This document shows positions 22,046 through 34,772 of a stretch of DNA of 64,000 nt, piece after piece (position 1 is the first letter of the stretch; each line of letters starts with the position of its first letter). A program made the translations under genes and the position numbers. The notes below the pieces were generated by a model. The model had not been told where the DNA came from. It saw nothing but the letters and a program-made list of their open reading frames with translations, and made no database searches. Source of the DNA: Macrotis lagotis (Eukaryota; Chordata; Mammalia; Peramelemorphia; Peramelidae); the NCBI RefSeq assembly GCF_037893015.1, contig NC_133666.1, forward strand, positions 653,780,957 through 653,844,956, given 5' to 3'.

Positions 22046-22169
22046 GGTTAATTTAACCTTGCTCTGTTCAGCTGCAAAGGAACAGTGGAAGCTGCTGGGG
22101 GGTTGATGCCAGGAAAAAACTAACTACGAACTGCAGCTATGCCAAGGTAAAATAATGTTTATTCTTCAC

Positions 22170-22445
22170 TTTGAAGATCACATTATCAGGAGGTGATGGC
22201 ATGACAAGCACATTAATTGTATTTGAGTGGGGGGGGGGGGGTTGTGCAAAGTCACCAGCCTCACTTTCTCCTTCATAGGCATCTGGGTCCTGCGGCCAGA
22301 TATGGATCAGGATGACTGGAAAAGACTGGATGTGAGGCAGTCAGATTTAAGTGACTTGCCCAAGGTCACACAGTAAGTGGCATTTGTCTGAGGTTGGATT
22401 TGAACTTTTGTCCTCCTGAACCCAAGGTCAGTGCTCTATGGGTTC
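22170..22445 (-). mobile_element. long tRNA-type SINE (MAR1/CORE-like)
   Basis: It has the same order of blocks as 2005-2290 and 60195-60512, ending in 'tgacttgcccaaggtcacacag' and 'gtcagtgctctatggg'. A run of ten or more G lies at about 22230. Confidence 0.7.
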
Positions 22446-22894
22446 TTCTTCTCTAGGATCTTTGAATGACCTGTCAGATAGTGACTATTGTACAGAGGAT
22501 TTATGTGCAGTCTACTTGAACCTGTTGAAAGTGAACTTTTAGAAGGATGTGACTAATTCCATTTAGTTCTATAATACTCGTTTTAATATGATTCCTGCAT
22601 GAACTATGAACAGCTACAAAAATGTATTCCTTTCAATGTTTTCTTTGTTCCCTTAATTGGTACAAAAAAACTTAATTGCTATAAAAGAGGACTTCAACAG
22701 TATAAAGATTGTTCTCCCTTATCTAGGCTGATGGACAGTTCTTTTTGATTTAATGTAATTTGTAACTCTAAAAGGACACATCCCTCCTCAATCTCCTAAA
22801 ACTAATAATATTCATTCTCCTGTTTTTCTTTGTATGACCAGCTGCAATATAATGAGAACCCTGATTTTTTTGTTTGTTTTATGTAATGAATAAA

Positions 22895-23832
22895 TACTTC
22901 TAGCCAGATTATGAATGTTGCTGATGGAGTATGTCATTCTCTGAGTGAACTGCAAAAAAAAAATGTCTCTCTGAAATACCAACTCATATCTCTCAGACTG
23001 GCCAATATGACCAGAAAGGACAATGATCGATGTTGGAAGGGATGTGGGAAATCTGGGACACTGATACATTGTTGGTGGAGCTGTGAACGTATCCAACCTT
23101 TCTGGAGAGCAGTCTGGAACTACACCCAAAGGCCAACAAAAATATGCATACCCTTTGATCCAGCCATACCACTATTGGGTTATAAACCCCTGAAGAGATG
23201 ATGAAAAAGGGTGAAAACATGACTTGTACAAAAATAATCATAGCAGCCCTGTTTATGATGGCAAAGAATTGGAAATTAAGTGAATGTCCTTCAATTGGGG
23301 AATGGCTTAACAAACTGTGGTACATGTATGTCTTTGAACACTATTGTTTTATTAGAAACCAGGAGGGATAGGAATTCAGGGAAGTCTGGAGGGATTTGCA
23401 TGAACTGATGCTGAGCAAAATGAGCAGAACCAGAAAAACATTGTATACCCTAACAGCAACATGAGGGTGATGATCAACCTTGATGGACTTGCTCATTCCA
23501 TCAGTGCAACAATCAGGGACAATTTTGGGCTATCTGCAATGGAGAATACCATCCGTATCCAGAGAAAGAATTGTGGAGTTTGAACAAAGACCAAAGACTG
23601 TTACCTTCAATTTAGAAAAAAAAACCATTATCTTATTATGTAATTTTGCTATCTCTTATACTTTATTTTTCTTTCTTAAGGATATTTCTCTCTCATCACA
23701 TTCAACTGAGATCCATGTATATCATGGAAACAATGTAAAGACTAACAGAATGTCTTCTGGGGGGTGGGGGGAGGGAAGAAAGAATGAAGGAAAAAATTGT
23801 AAAACTCAAAATAAATAAAATTTTTCTAAAAT
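22895..23832 (+). mobile_element. L1 3' end, sense, 5'-truncated
   Basis: The copy carries the end of ORF2 and the 3' UTR. ORF2-like motifs include 'gatgttggaagggatgtggga', 'cattgttggtggagctgtgaac', 'aattggggaatggcttaacaaactgtggtaca' and 'ctgagcaaaatgagcagaacca'. It ends with a G-rich tract, an AATAAA-like signal and 'aaataaataaaattttt'. It is relatively well preserved, so younger than the antisense L1 beside it. A fragment frame at 22911-23201 is the ORF2 C-terminus. Confidence 0.88.
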
Positions 23833-23984
23833 GTCTCTCTTGTATTTGTCTTTTGGCATTAATTAGTCCAATGAAAAAGAAAATTCTTGCGAGAAAACAA
23901 AGATTCCAACTTTGAAATTCTAAAATTTCCCCTTTAGATGATGCAAATTGATCCAATAGAATCCATACTTTTTTTTAAAAAAAG

Positions 23985-26530
23985 CAACTTATTTTTTAAA
24001 AATTTTTGAATTCTAAACTCTCTCTACCCTATCCTTCCTCTACCCATCCTAAAGGCAAGAAATTTTGTATCAATTATATATGTGAAATCATGCAAAACCT
24101 TTTCAGTGTCATCTGTATTATAAAACAAAAAAAAGAAAAATATGCAAATATATTCTTTGATCTGCATTCAGACTCTCAGTTCTAGGTGGTTAGCATTTTC
24201 ATCATAAGGATCTCAGAACTGTCTTGCATCATTGCATTGATCAAAATAGCCAAGTCATTCATAACTGATCATTTTATGATACTGCTATTACTGTGTACAA
24301 TCTTCTGGTTTTTTTCACTTCACTGTCCATGAATTTGTATAAATCTTCTTAGATTTCTCTTAAGCCATCCTGCTTACCATTTCTTATGGTACAATAATAT
24401 TCGATCACAATCATATATCCCAACTTACTCATTCCCCAATTGATGGGCATCCCCTCAATTTCCAAATTCTTTGCCACCACAAAAAGTGCTGCAAGGAATA
24501 TTATGCACATTTACATCCTTTTCCTTTTTCTTTGACCTCTTTTAGATACAGATCTAGTGGTAGTAAGTATTACTGGATCCAAGGGTATGCACAATTTTAT
24601 AGTCCTTTTGGCATAGTTCCAAATTGCTCTCCAAAAGGTTTGAATCAGTTTACAACTCCATCAATGGTGCATTAGTATCTCAATTTTTCCACATCCCTTC
24701 CAACATGTGAGGAATCAGTTCCTCACAGTTGATTTAATCATTTGCATTTCTGTAATCAATAATAGTTTAGATAATTTTACTGCTTCTCATTTTAAGGAAA
24801 ACTTCATTTATTTCTCTGCTTTCCAGTGTTTTAATAGAATTGAGTGTTGCATTTTATCAAAAGTGTTTTCTGAATCTATTGAGATAATCATATGTTTTTG
24901 GTGAGTTTGGTATTGATATAGTCGATTATAGTGATAATTTTCCTAATATTGAATCAGTCTTGCATTCCTGTTATATATTCCACCTGCTCATAGTGTATAT
25001 AATCTTTGTGAGATACTGCTGTAATCGTCTTACTATTATTTTAACATTATGTATCAACCTTCATTAGGGAAATTGATCTATAGCTTTCTTTCTGTTTTTG
25101 CCTTTCCTGATTTAGGTATCAACACTATATTTGTGTCATAAAAGAAATTGGATAGGACTTCTTTGTCTATTTTTCTGAGCTAGTTTACACAGTACTAGAA
25201 TTAATTGCTTTTTAAATGTTTGGTAGAATTCACTTGTGAATCCATTTTGATCTGATGGATTTTTAATTAGGGAGCATATTGATGACTGTTTCAATGTCTT
25301 TTTCTAAGATAGGGTTATTTAATTTCTTAAGATATATTTATTCTATTTCCTCTTCTATTAATCTAGGCAATTGATTTTTGGTAAATATTCATACATTTCA
25401 CTTCGATTGTCTAATTTATTGACACAAATGAGCAAAATAACTCCTAATATTTGCTTAAATTTCTTCTTCATTGTTGATGAATTTTTTTCATTTTTGACAC
25501 TGGTAATTTGATTTTCTTTTTTAATCAAATTAACCAATGCTTTATCTATTTTATTGATGTTTTCATAAAACCATTTTCTAGTTTTATTTATTAGTTCAAT
25601 GGTCTTCTTTCAATATTATTAATCTCTCCTTTAATTTTCAGGATTTCCAATATAGCACTTTAAATTTTTTTCTTTTTTGAGGTTTTTTTTAATTACATGG
25701 CTCAGTTCCTTGATCTACTCTTTCTCTCCTTTATAGATGTAAGCATTTAGAGATAGAATTTTTCCCCTAAGTACTGTTTTGGCTACATTCCTAAGTTTGG
25801 ATATGTTGATTCAAATTTGCCATTCTCTTTAACGAAATCAATGATTTTTTTTCTATAACTTGTTCTTTGACCCACTCATTTTTTAGGATTAGATTATTCA
25901 ATTTCCAATTAATTTTTAATCTATCTTCCTATTGTCCTTTATTGAATACAATTTTATTACATTATGGTATTAAGAGGATGGATTTAATATTTATGCTTTT
26001 CTGTATTTGGTTGTGGGGTTTTTAAGCCTTAATTTTTTTTTGAAGATGTCAAGTGAATTCTTTTCCATTTCCATTCAGTTTTCCTTATAGGTGTACCATA
26101 TCTAATTTTTCTAAAATTCTATTCTCCTCACTTTTTTCTTTATTTAGTTTAAAGTTAGATTTTTCTATCTCTGAAAGGGGAATATTGAAGTGTCCCCATA
26201 ATATAATTTTACTATTTCCTCCTATAACTTTCCTTTTAAGAATTTGGATTCTATGCCATTTGTATATGTGCTTAATATTGATATTACTTCATTGTCTATG
26301 GTACTTTATTTAGAAAATATAGTTTCTTTATTATCTCTTTTAATTATAGCTATTTTTGCTTTTGCTTTGTCTGAGTTCATGATTATTACCACTGTCTTTT
26401 TTATCTCAGTTGTGACATAATAGAATCTGCTTCAGTCTCTGTGTGTTTTACTCTGTGTCTCTTTCAAGCCTATTCTTGTAAACTACATTTTGTTGGATTC
26501 TGGTTTCCTTTTTTCCTTCTTTTTATTTTT
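23985..26530 (-). mobile_element. L1, antisense, ORF2 plus 3' UTR
   Basis: Reverse-complement L1 over about 2.5 kb. The 3' UTR lies at 24000-24330, the ORF2 C-terminus at 24400-24520 ('ctcattccccaattgatgggcat'), and reverse transcriptase-region sequence rightward to 26500 ('ttttattgatgttttcataaaaccattttctagtt'). It is too decayed for a long reading frame. Confidence 0.8.
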
Positions 26531-26544
26531 TTTCCCTTCTTTTT

Positions 26545-27145
26545 AAAAAAATTATTTACTTTTTCCAACTCCATTCAATCATAATTTTCAGTTTTCATTT
26601 TAAGTGAGATTTTGAGTTTCACATCATTCTCCCCCCTCCCCTTGACAGCAAGTAATCTGATATAGATAATACATATATAACTATGTTAAACATATTTCCA
26701 TATTAATCATGTGAAAGAAGATGGATTCTGCTATCCACTTCCATTTCATCCACGGAAATTCAGAATTATATATGTGTAATTGCATATGAACAATGCAACC
26801 AGACCCTGCACCCAGCCTTTTTGACTAACATTTTTTGTCCAGAACCTTTACCATCTGTGAACTGAGAGCTCCTGTTATATATACCTCCAAAGACTGCTGC
26901 TGGTGTTACTATAGCATTGGCTCTGCTCTAGACTGGTCATGACCCTGGTGTCACAGACCTTTACTGTTGATCTCCTAAGTTTTCTTGGACTGAAAAATGT
27001 CTCACTCTGATGTTATATTGGTTCTGTCATTCCAGAATTCAAATTGAAGCATTATTTTAAAGTTGTTTAGAGGAGAATGGTAGGAGATTTCAGCAAAGTT
27101 GTTGCCTTTGCTCCACAATCTTGGTTCTGCCTCTCTGGGAATTCA
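26545..27145 (-). mobile_element. second L1/HAL1 piece, antisense, 3' tail and 5' end
   Basis: The left part is a second L1-type 3' UTR ('ttccaactccattcaatcataattttcag', 'aacatatttccatattaatcatg'). The right end, 'cacaatcttggttctgcctctctggg', is the complement of an L1/HAL1 5' terminus. It is therefore a short copy with both ends and most of the interior missing, or two abutting fragments. Confidence 0.5.
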
Positions 27146-28440
27146 TATGTCTTTCCTAGAGTCTGAGGCAGACTCAGAATTGCAGAACTAAAAAGACTAA
27201 ATTCATACATGAACAACTAGCATCTTCTTGAAAGGGAACCCATGATGTCACAAAGTAACTCAGTCCACTTTGGAGTAGCTGAAACTGTTGAAACGAATTT
27301 TCTGAAATCAAGATAAGAATAAGAGAGGCCAAAATAAAGAAAGCAAGGGAAGGGTCAGGACCTCATAGAACCAAGTTTGACTTTGTAGTCAAGACATTAT
27401 GGAATCAAAACTCTAACATAAGGGATTCCAGATTGTGGTCTTCGGTTAACAAAGATTAAGAGTGTCCAAATAAGAGCAGAAGAGTCATGGAAATCATGTA
27501 GATAAGGTACCCTATGCCTTAGTTGATTGTATATTATCCAATTCCCCTTCCTAAGGCAGAAGGACAAAATCTAGAAAGAAATAAAATTGGAAGGGGAGTT
27601 TGGATAGTATATGGTTAATTAGGATATAGGAAGATATCATAGGAGTTAGGGTGAAACACAAAGGAAAGGGTGTGAAATGGGGAAGTGGGATCAATTGGGA
27701 GTCATTAGAGTAGGGCAGAGAGAAAGGCAAGAAAGGCAAAAGAGGGGAGTGGAGTAAATAACAAGCCTTCTTTGGGAATGGGACTCTGAGCTCAACATCT
27801 GCCATTTATATTCACAAGAAGGCCCAGGAGACTAGTTCTAGGGGCCATTTCTTCTCTTCAGGAAATGTTGAAGACTATACCTCACCTAATCCCATCCCAC
27901 CCATCATGAATGGTACTCATCCATGAGAACCAATCTAATTTCTCTTCCAATAAGACATTCTTCTGCCTTTCAGTCAAGCAAGGTCTGGAGGTGAATTCAG
28001 ACTGAGATCTACTTTGCTCCTCAACCCTCTAACCTAAAAAAGTAGGAAATACTCCAGAATCTTTGACTAGATGCCATTTGAATTTAGAGGTTATCTTGGA
28101 TCTGGGAACAAATTGGACCAGCCCTTTCTCCTAGAATTAGTCTTGTGAAAGATACAGAAGAGAACATGAAACAGGGATTAAATGTGCAACCAGAGGGTAA
28201 CAGAATTTATGGGAACTGGATGTGACCCAAGTGACAGACATGTGTGAAACAAAAGTATATATGTATGTTTGAAAAGGATATTATTCATGATATGGGGGCA
28301 AGGCATGTGGGTTGTCTTCTGTGAGGGCATGAGTGACAACGAGGAGTCCTGTGTCTTGAGGAGGCGGGATCACTTACTTGGGAACTACAGGAGAAGGAGA
28401 AAGAGAAAGAGAATGGGACAAAGTAGGAAGGATGTGTGCT
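27146..28440. other. intron 1, unassigned stretch
   Basis: Mixed-composition sequence with no recognised repeat, exon or splice-flanked reading frame. This and the adjoining GT-rich tract are the parts of intron 1 nearest the CpG island. Confidence 0.4.
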
Positions 28441-28465
28441 GGGTGTGTTTGTGTGTGTGTGTATA

Positions 28466-28656
28466 TCCTCCTCATTTAACTTTTATTTGAAGAATTTGGA
28501 TTTTATGCCATAGAATGGATATGTTTAATATTGCTATTACTTCATTGTCTATGATACCTTATTTAACAAAATATCGTTTTCTTGATTATCTCTTTAAATT
28601 AGGTCTATTTTTGCTTTTGCTTTGTCTGACTTCATGATTACTCTCACGGCTTTTAG
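28466..28656 (-). mobile_element. L1 ORF2 fragment, antisense
   Basis: It matches 26230-26400 nearly in full ('aagaatttggattttatgcc', 'tattacttcattgtctatg', 'tttttgcttttgctttgtctga'), so it is a second copy of the same L1 region. Confidence 0.8.
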
Positions 28657-29005
28657 ATTTTAGTGTATGTGTGATATGTATGCATGTGTATATTTATGAT
28701 TTATGTGGGATGTGTGGTTTGTATGTCTATGTTTCTGGTGCATGTGTGTGAAGGGTAATGTGTATGTGTTCATGTGTGCTTGTACTGTACATGCATGGTG
28801 GCATATGTGTCTGTGTGTAGATGTTTAATTGTGTGTGGTGTGTATGCATCTACATGTGTGTGTCTATGTGTGATTGATTGCATGTGGTGTGCATGCGTTA
28901 TGCATGTGTGTGGTGTGTTTATGTGGGTGTATCTGTGTGTATGAATGCATCTATATTTGTGTCTATACCCTTGCATGTGGTGTGTGTAGTATGTTGATGG
29001 ATATA

Positions 29006-29043
<38 letters not shown>

Positions 29044-29045
29044 TA
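28657..29045. repeat. GT/TATG-rich simple sequence ending in (GT)n
   Basis: About 390 bp of imperfect TGTG/TATG/CATG repeats ending in a pure (GT)n run at 29009-29035. Alternating purine-pyrimidine sequence of this kind can adopt Z-DNA. It lies about 170 bp left of the CpG island, in intron 1. Reading frames across it are low-complexity products. Confidence 0.9.
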
Positions 29046-29491
29046 TAGCAGAAAGACTTCCCTGAGATTGTAGAAGAAGCTTCTGGTAAACCAATGAAGC
29101 AGCCCTCCTTTTCCCAAACTCCCCACTTTGCATGTGCCCTGAAGCAGCCTGTGGCCTCTCGACTTCTCCCCGTCCTGCTAGAGACATGGCACGTGTAACC
29201 ATCCACCCGCCAGCTAGATGACAATGCGAGGGGAGGCGCTGGCACTGGGGGGGGGGGGGTGCGGGAGGAGGGGGCGGTAATTCCTGGGCGATAAGATTCT
29301 TAAAGGAAACCAAGAACAAATGCGCGCTGACCGAAGGAGAACCGAGAAGGAAGTGCCCGGAGGCAGGAGGGACAGAGAGTGCCACCGCCCGGACCCGACC
29401 GGCCTGCGGGAGCCCCGGCGGCCAGCGGGGAGGATGGGGGCTGGTGCCGGGGCCGGGCAGAAGACCAAGGCAGTGGGGAGGCAAGACTCAC

Positions 29492-29700
29492 CTGGGCTGC
29501 TGCGGCTGACACTACTGCCGCTGCCGCTGCCGCTGCCGCTGCCCGGCGGCGGAGGAGGGATGGACAGCGGTCGGGGGCGACTCTGCCCCGGTCTGGAGCG
29601 GCCTGGGGTCGAGTGGCTCGGGTCTCTGGCGGAAGGCGAGGGAGTGGGCAGCTGCCCGTAGCGAAGGGTCTCTCAGGGAACTGCCGGGGCCTTGGAGGGT
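29492..29700 (-). other. CERS4: probable untranslated first exon, right end uncertain
   Basis: On the minus strand the sequence GCAGCCCAG|GTGAGT places a consensus donor after 29492, in the middle of the CpG island. No transcription start can be set, so the right boundary is a guess. The start codon lies in the next exon 14.5 kb away, in keeping with a noncoding first exon in this family. Confidence 0.5.
29515..29543. repeat. CTGCCG hexamer tract
   Basis: Four perfect CTGCCG units plus a partial one, inside the proposed first exon. The transcript sense would read GGCAGC repeats. Confidence 0.9.
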
Positions 29701-30289
29701 GCAGGGGAGAGAAGAGCTCCGAGTGAGGTGGAGCCCGGGAGCGGGCGGGACAAAGGGAACTTGGTGATGAGAACGTCTGAAGGACCTGGGGCGGGCTCTG
29801 GAGGGGGGTGGGGCGGGGGGAGTGAGGAATCGGGTAGGGATGTGGGCAAAGGGGTGCCCAGGAGGGTCAGAGGAGACACCTGAAACCCCAGAAGCTTCTC
29901 CCTCTGCGCCTGGGCCCAGGGGCTCTTCCAGCCGGTGCACTGCGCTTTCAGACCACCTCCTCCGGGCTTCCAGGGACTTCGCCAGCCTCCAGCCCCGCAC
30001 CCACTCCTCCGTGCGCTTTCCGACAGGATCACCACCCTGCCTCACACTGGGGCACTCAGCCCAGTCAAGAAATAGGGGGACCTTCTCCCCCTGGATCCCT
30101 CTGGTGCTCCCAGGCTCATGACCCCACCCCTCCATTCCCTGAACCCAAGGGCCCAGGACTCCCGCCTCCCTTTCCAGGCTTCAAACCTAACCTAACACTT
30201 CATCATCCTCCAGCCACACTGGCCTGCTCTCTTCCCCGAACCCAAGCTACTCCATCTCTTGACTACAGGCCTTTTCTTGGGCTGTTTTT

Positions 30290-30560
30290 CATGTCTTCCT
30301 CATCTCACTTCTGGCCTTCAAGACTCATCTAGTTTCCCACCTGCAGGAGGCCTTTCCCTGTCCCACCCCCCTTCTCTTCCCCCTTTACCTCCTCCCCTTC
30401 CCTTTGAGTTATGTCCCATTTATGCTAGAAATGGCTTGCATGTCCATTCTTAGAAGGGGAGTTCCTAGAGCCAGGACTCCTGTCTTTAACTTTCTTCATA
30501 TACCTAAAACTTAGAATAGGGCCTGGTACATAGTAAGTATAATTAATAATAATAATTAAT
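30290..30560 (+). mobile_element. L2 3' end, sense
   Basis: 'cttcaagactcatctagtttcccacctgcaggaggcctttcc', then 'agaatagggcctggtacatagtaagta', the L2 3' UTR order, with a C-rich middle. Confidence 0.65.
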
Positions 30561-30759
30561 TCACTCCCACTGATCCAGGCTCCTCAAAACACAGTCAGGT
30601 TCGTGGCTTCCAAGGAACACGCCCATCCAGTAGAACTCCCCAAAGCTTTAGGGGTTCCTCACCACAAGATGCTAGGGCCCTCTCAGACCCAACTGCTCCA
30701 ACAAGTACCGCCTTAGGGTAGTCAGAGGCACGTTCCCCCCACCCCCCAATTCTCTCTCT

Positions 30760-31010
30760 TTTGAAGTCACAGTTAAAATCTCACCTTTTACAGGAAGCTT
30801 TTCCCAGTCGCCCCCCCCCCATGCTAGTGCCTTCCCTCTGTTGATTGTCTTCAATTTATCCTGTAAATAACTTGAGAATAGTCTTTGCATGTTACTTCCC
30901 CATTAAATTTTGAGCATCTCAGAGCAGAAATTATTTAACCTTTCTTTATTATGCTCAAAGATTAGTTGTGTTTAGCAGAGAGAAGGCCCTTGACAAGTGT
31001 TGATTGACTG
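30760..31010 (+). mobile_element. L2 3' end, sense
   Basis: 'cacagttaaaatctcaccttttacaggaagcttttccc', 'ttgattgtcttcaatttatcctgtaaat' and 'aagtgttgattgactga' mark the L2 3' terminus. Confidence 0.65.
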
Positions 31011-31760
31011 ATTTCCCCAAATGTGGGCACAACTTGTTCTTCTCAGACACAAAAACCTAGCCCAAGACCTTTCCTGACTCAGATCTGGTTCCCTCCTCTT
31101 CTTTCCTTTCTGTAAGAATGATCTGTCATTCACAGTAATGTATTTGGCAACTTGCTCTGCTCAAAGTGGACTCTTTCTTTGACTTGAGAATTAGATCTGG
31201 CCCAGGTGGGAATGTTATGGGGGGGGGGGGTGTTGTCATTTCTGTACTACATTGCTTGTCCTCGGTTTCAAGTATGGGAGGTGAGGAGGCAAGGTGGTAA
31301 AAACCAAGGGATGGAGACGCTAATGTGCTTGGGACTCAATCCCTACAGGAAGTAGCATTGGACTTGGACCTAAGACTGTGCCCTATAGGAACCGAGCCAA
31401 ATTATGATTCTGATCCCTCTCCCTTTCCTAGAGAATGAGGTGGTGGCAAGGGTGTGGTGGGGGAAGAGAGACAGATAATGTGGGGGCAACAAGTTTATAT
31501 GTTTGTCATTATGTCTTGAAGGAATATTGCTGTATAAAAGTTAATAGAACTAGGACTTTCTAAAACTGGGTAGGGGGGAACTATCATTGATGGAAGCTGG
31601 AGAAATTTGTGGAGAACCTAGACATCTGGTATCCCTGTAAGGATACCAGAGAACTCCGGGGAAGGAGTAAAAAATACTTACTTAGCCTTCAGATGGTAGG
31701 GATCAGGGTAGTCCTCTACACACATAAATCATCTTTGGGAAGTTGAAGATATTGGCACTG
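31011..31760. other. intergenic stretch, nothing recognised
   Basis: Upstream flank of the CERS4-like promoter. A run of ten or more G is at about 31220. No exon or repeat was identified. Confidence 0.4.
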
Positions 31761-31764
31761 AAAG

Positions 31765-31990
31765 GACTCAGAGAACACAAGAGTCAGAGTTGGGAGGGTT
31801 CTTAGAAGACAGAAAGTTAGAACTAGGGAGGGGATTAGAATACAAATGTCCCAACCTAAAAGCAAACAAACAAACAAACCATAGAACTGGGGAGTGGCCC
31901 TTAGAATACAGAAGGTCAGAATTAGGAGGGTCCGGAGGACACAGCATGTCAGAGCTGGGAGGAACCTTAGAACATACAATGTCAGAGCTC
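31765..31990. repeat. minisatellite, ~33-bp unit, about six copies
   Basis: Successive units read 'acacaagagtcagagttggg', 'acagaaagttagaactaggg', 'acagaaggtcagaattagg', 'acacagcatgtcagagctgggagg' and 'atacaatgtcagagctcag', each followed by a variant of GGNCCTTAGAA. One unit carries an (ACAA)n insertion. Units differ by several bases, so the array is old. Reading frames through it show matching peptide repeats (SELGG). Confidence 0.75.
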
Positions 31991-32289
31991 AGACATCATA
32001 GTCACTATGAATGCACATGATCTCATTTATCTAATCCTATTTATTGTACAACAGAGAAGAAAACCAAGTTCCTGGGAAGGGTAGGGCCTAAACTCAAGGT
32101 CACACAACAAATTCCTGAAATCCTGGCATTTTTAAAACTTCTTTTCAATGATGTTACACTGAGAAACAGTGCATGAGTTTTCTCTCTGATTTAACAAATT
32201 AGTTTGGGTATCAAATTTTAAAATAACATATAATAATTAAAGAACATGTTTAATTCACAGAAAGTGTTCTCTCTCTCATCAGATTCCCC

Positions 32290-32475
32290 TGGAGACTTTT
32301 TCCTTTTTACCATGTTCCCATCCTCCCTATCTATCAAAGGACTAGTTGCATTCACTCCCACACCCAATAGGATGTAAACCCCCAAACAAGGTCATTTTTT
32401 TGATTCCCCTTTCCTGGAACAATCCTTGGTACATAGTGGAAGCTTAACAAATGCTGATTGGATTTGTTTTTTCCT
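32290..32475 (+). mobile_element. L2 3' end, sense
   Basis: 'aggatgtaaacccccaaacaaggtcat', 'aatccttggtacatagtggaagcttaacaaatgctgattgg' give the terminal L2 block. Confidence 0.7.
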
Positions 32476-33690
32476 TAGTCCCTTTCATGGAAGAAACAGC
32501 CTAACCCCCCATCCCCTTTAGTCTAGTTCTTTTCTGAGAGGTTGTAAGACTGTCTATGGGACTCCATTAACCCAGATAGACAAGGATGAAACTGTGCCTC
32601 AGTATGATTCCTGGTGGCTCTGACCATTTTTACATGACTTCTTGAACATCCAAGATCATAAAAAGATCCACCCAGGTGAAAATATCTCAAGGCTGTGCCA
32701 GTCACTAAAGTCTCTTCTGAAGACTAAACTCATTTTCATATGGAAGTAAAGGGAAGCCTCATTTCTCTAAGGCAGTTTCTAGAGTATGTTTGATAAATAT
32801 AGGAATATATAGCAAATAATATAATATATTATAATTATATTAAAAAATATAGTAAATGAAGCAAGTAAACTTCCTTTAGTTAATGGTTTGAAAAACCTGT
32901 AAGTGCCTCATTTTCATCCCAACATCAAACCTAAACTAATAGGGTATTGACTCAGGTCAGGTCTGTCCATGAAAGCCCCCACTGCTCAGTCCTTTATATT
33001 ATACTATTGAGTGTTTTTATTACAAGGTTATCTGCTCATCAAGAATAGAGATAATACCATTTTAAAAATATCTCAAACCTAAGATAAGAGCTAGAAGGGA
33101 CTTCTAGATCATCTAATCAAAAGCTTTCATTCTATAGATTGAAAAAAAAAAATTGAAGTCCATCCAATGAAATTAAGTTACTTGTCCAAGGCTACACAAT
33201 GGTGGCATTAGAGTAATTCAACCTAAATTCTCTGAATCCTGTATCCAGTTCTTTCCATTGATTGAACCATATTCCCATCCTTTAATGAAGATGCAGGATT
33301 ATCTGTAGTCAATCAACTGACAAAATTTCTTTTTCTATTTCTAAGCCTGCCTGCATTCTTCTCTTTAACCTTTATTTAACCTTTTGGAGATGTTTTTTTC
33401 TAAATACTTTTTTCCATCCCCTTAGGGAGTTCTGAAGCTCCCTTTGCAATCATCTTTGAAAGTGTAGAGCTCAAGTAAAGTCCACCTGGGAAAGCTACTC
33501 AGGCAATAAGCTCAAATATTTTGATTTTTTTCTTCCTCCAATTCTGCATCTTACTCAAACGTTACCTTAGACAATGAAATAAAATCAATACTAAAGATTG
33601 GATATAGCACCTGAATTTTAAAGGAGAATTTAAATTGGTTTTAGGAGGAAATAGATAGCAAAACTGTAGTAGTGGAAAACCACAACTTTC
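32476..33690. other. intergenic stretch
   Basis: A MIR-like remnant is visible at about 33090-33290 ('gaaattaagttacttgtccaaggctacacaatgg'). A short AT-rich patch is at 32810-32850. Otherwise unassigned. Confidence 0.4.
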
Positions 33691-34772
33691 CCCTCTCTGA
33701 ACTAATTAAACCCAGCTAAAAAACAAACAAGAAAGAAGTAAAGGAGTTGAATAGAATTTTAGAAAAGTTACATATGATAGAGAGAAAGTTGAATAGAGAT
33801 AGAAAGAAATATATCTTTTTCTCAGTGATATATGGCACCTTTACAAAAATCGACCATGTATTAGCCAGCCATAAAAACCTCACAATCAAATGCAGAAAGG
33901 CAGGAATATTAAATTAATTTTTTTAGATCATGATATAATAAAAATTACATTTAATAAAGGACAATGAAAAGATGGATCAAAAATTAATTTAAAATCAACT
34001 GATCTAATCCTAAAGAATCAGTGGGTCAAAGTACAAATCATAGACACAATAATTTCAATAAAGAGAATGAGCATGATGAAATAACATACCAAAATTTATG
34101 GGATGCATCCAAAACAGAGGTAATTTACATCTGTAAATGCTTACCACAATAAAATAGAGGAACACATTAATAAATTAGGTATGCAACTAAAAAACTAACA
34201 GAAGAACTAATTTAAAATCTTCTTTTAACGCTGATTTGGAAATACTGAAAATCAAAGGAGAGAGTAATAAAACTGAAAGTAAGAAAACTAATGAGCAATA
34301 TATAAAACAAGGAGTTGGTTGTGCTAAAAAGAAACAAAACAAATATATAAATGATAAGTTAATTTTCAAAAATGAAAAGAGTGAATTAACTTGAAAATAA
34401 GGCAATTAGTAGGAGTTATTTTACCTAACAATATGCCAATAAATCTGACAGTCTAAGAGAAATGAATGAATAATTCCAAATAATAATTCCTCAGATTAAC
34501 AGAAAAGGAAATGGAGTACTTAAATAATTCTCTCTTAGAAAAAGAAGTTTTATAAGACATCAATGAGATCTCTAAGAAATTCTCAGGATAAAATGAATTT
34601 ATAAGTGAATTCTACCAAATATTTAAAGAACAATTAATTTCAATATTAAATAAATTATTTGGAATAATAGACCACAAAGATTACTACCAAATTACTTTTA
34701 CAATACAAATAATGTGCTGATAACTAAAGTAGGTCAAAGAAACCTAATGTATGTTGAGGAAAAAAAAATTTT

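Larger units (their letters stand above)
29210..30050. promoter_or_regulatory. CpG island, probable CERS4-like promoter
   Basis: This is the only GC-rich, CpG-dense stretch in the window. It holds many CG dinucleotides and GGGCGG/CCGCCC-like boxes and lacks repeats apart from a G run and a CTGCCG hexamer tract. Its position upstream of the first coding exon of the minus-strand gene, plus a strong donor on that strand inside it, make it the likely promoter and 5' end. Long frames here on both strands come from the lack of AT-rich stops. Confidence 0.8.

Noticed and set aside
22812-23325. Frames of about 100 residues on both strands
   Set aside because: The plus-strand frame is the L1 ORF2 C-terminus; the minus-strand ones are its antisense.
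28919-29484. Long overlapping reading frames on the minus strand across the GT tract and CpG island
   Set aside because: They come from low-complexity TH/HT repeats and GC-rich sequence poor in stops; no domain or homologue was recognised.
29512-30135. 207-residue minus-strand frame in the CpG island
   Set aside because: Proline-, arginine- and serine-rich translation of GC-rich promoter DNA, ending in a QR repeat from the hexamer tract; it spans the proposed first exon without fitting any ceramide synthase sequence.
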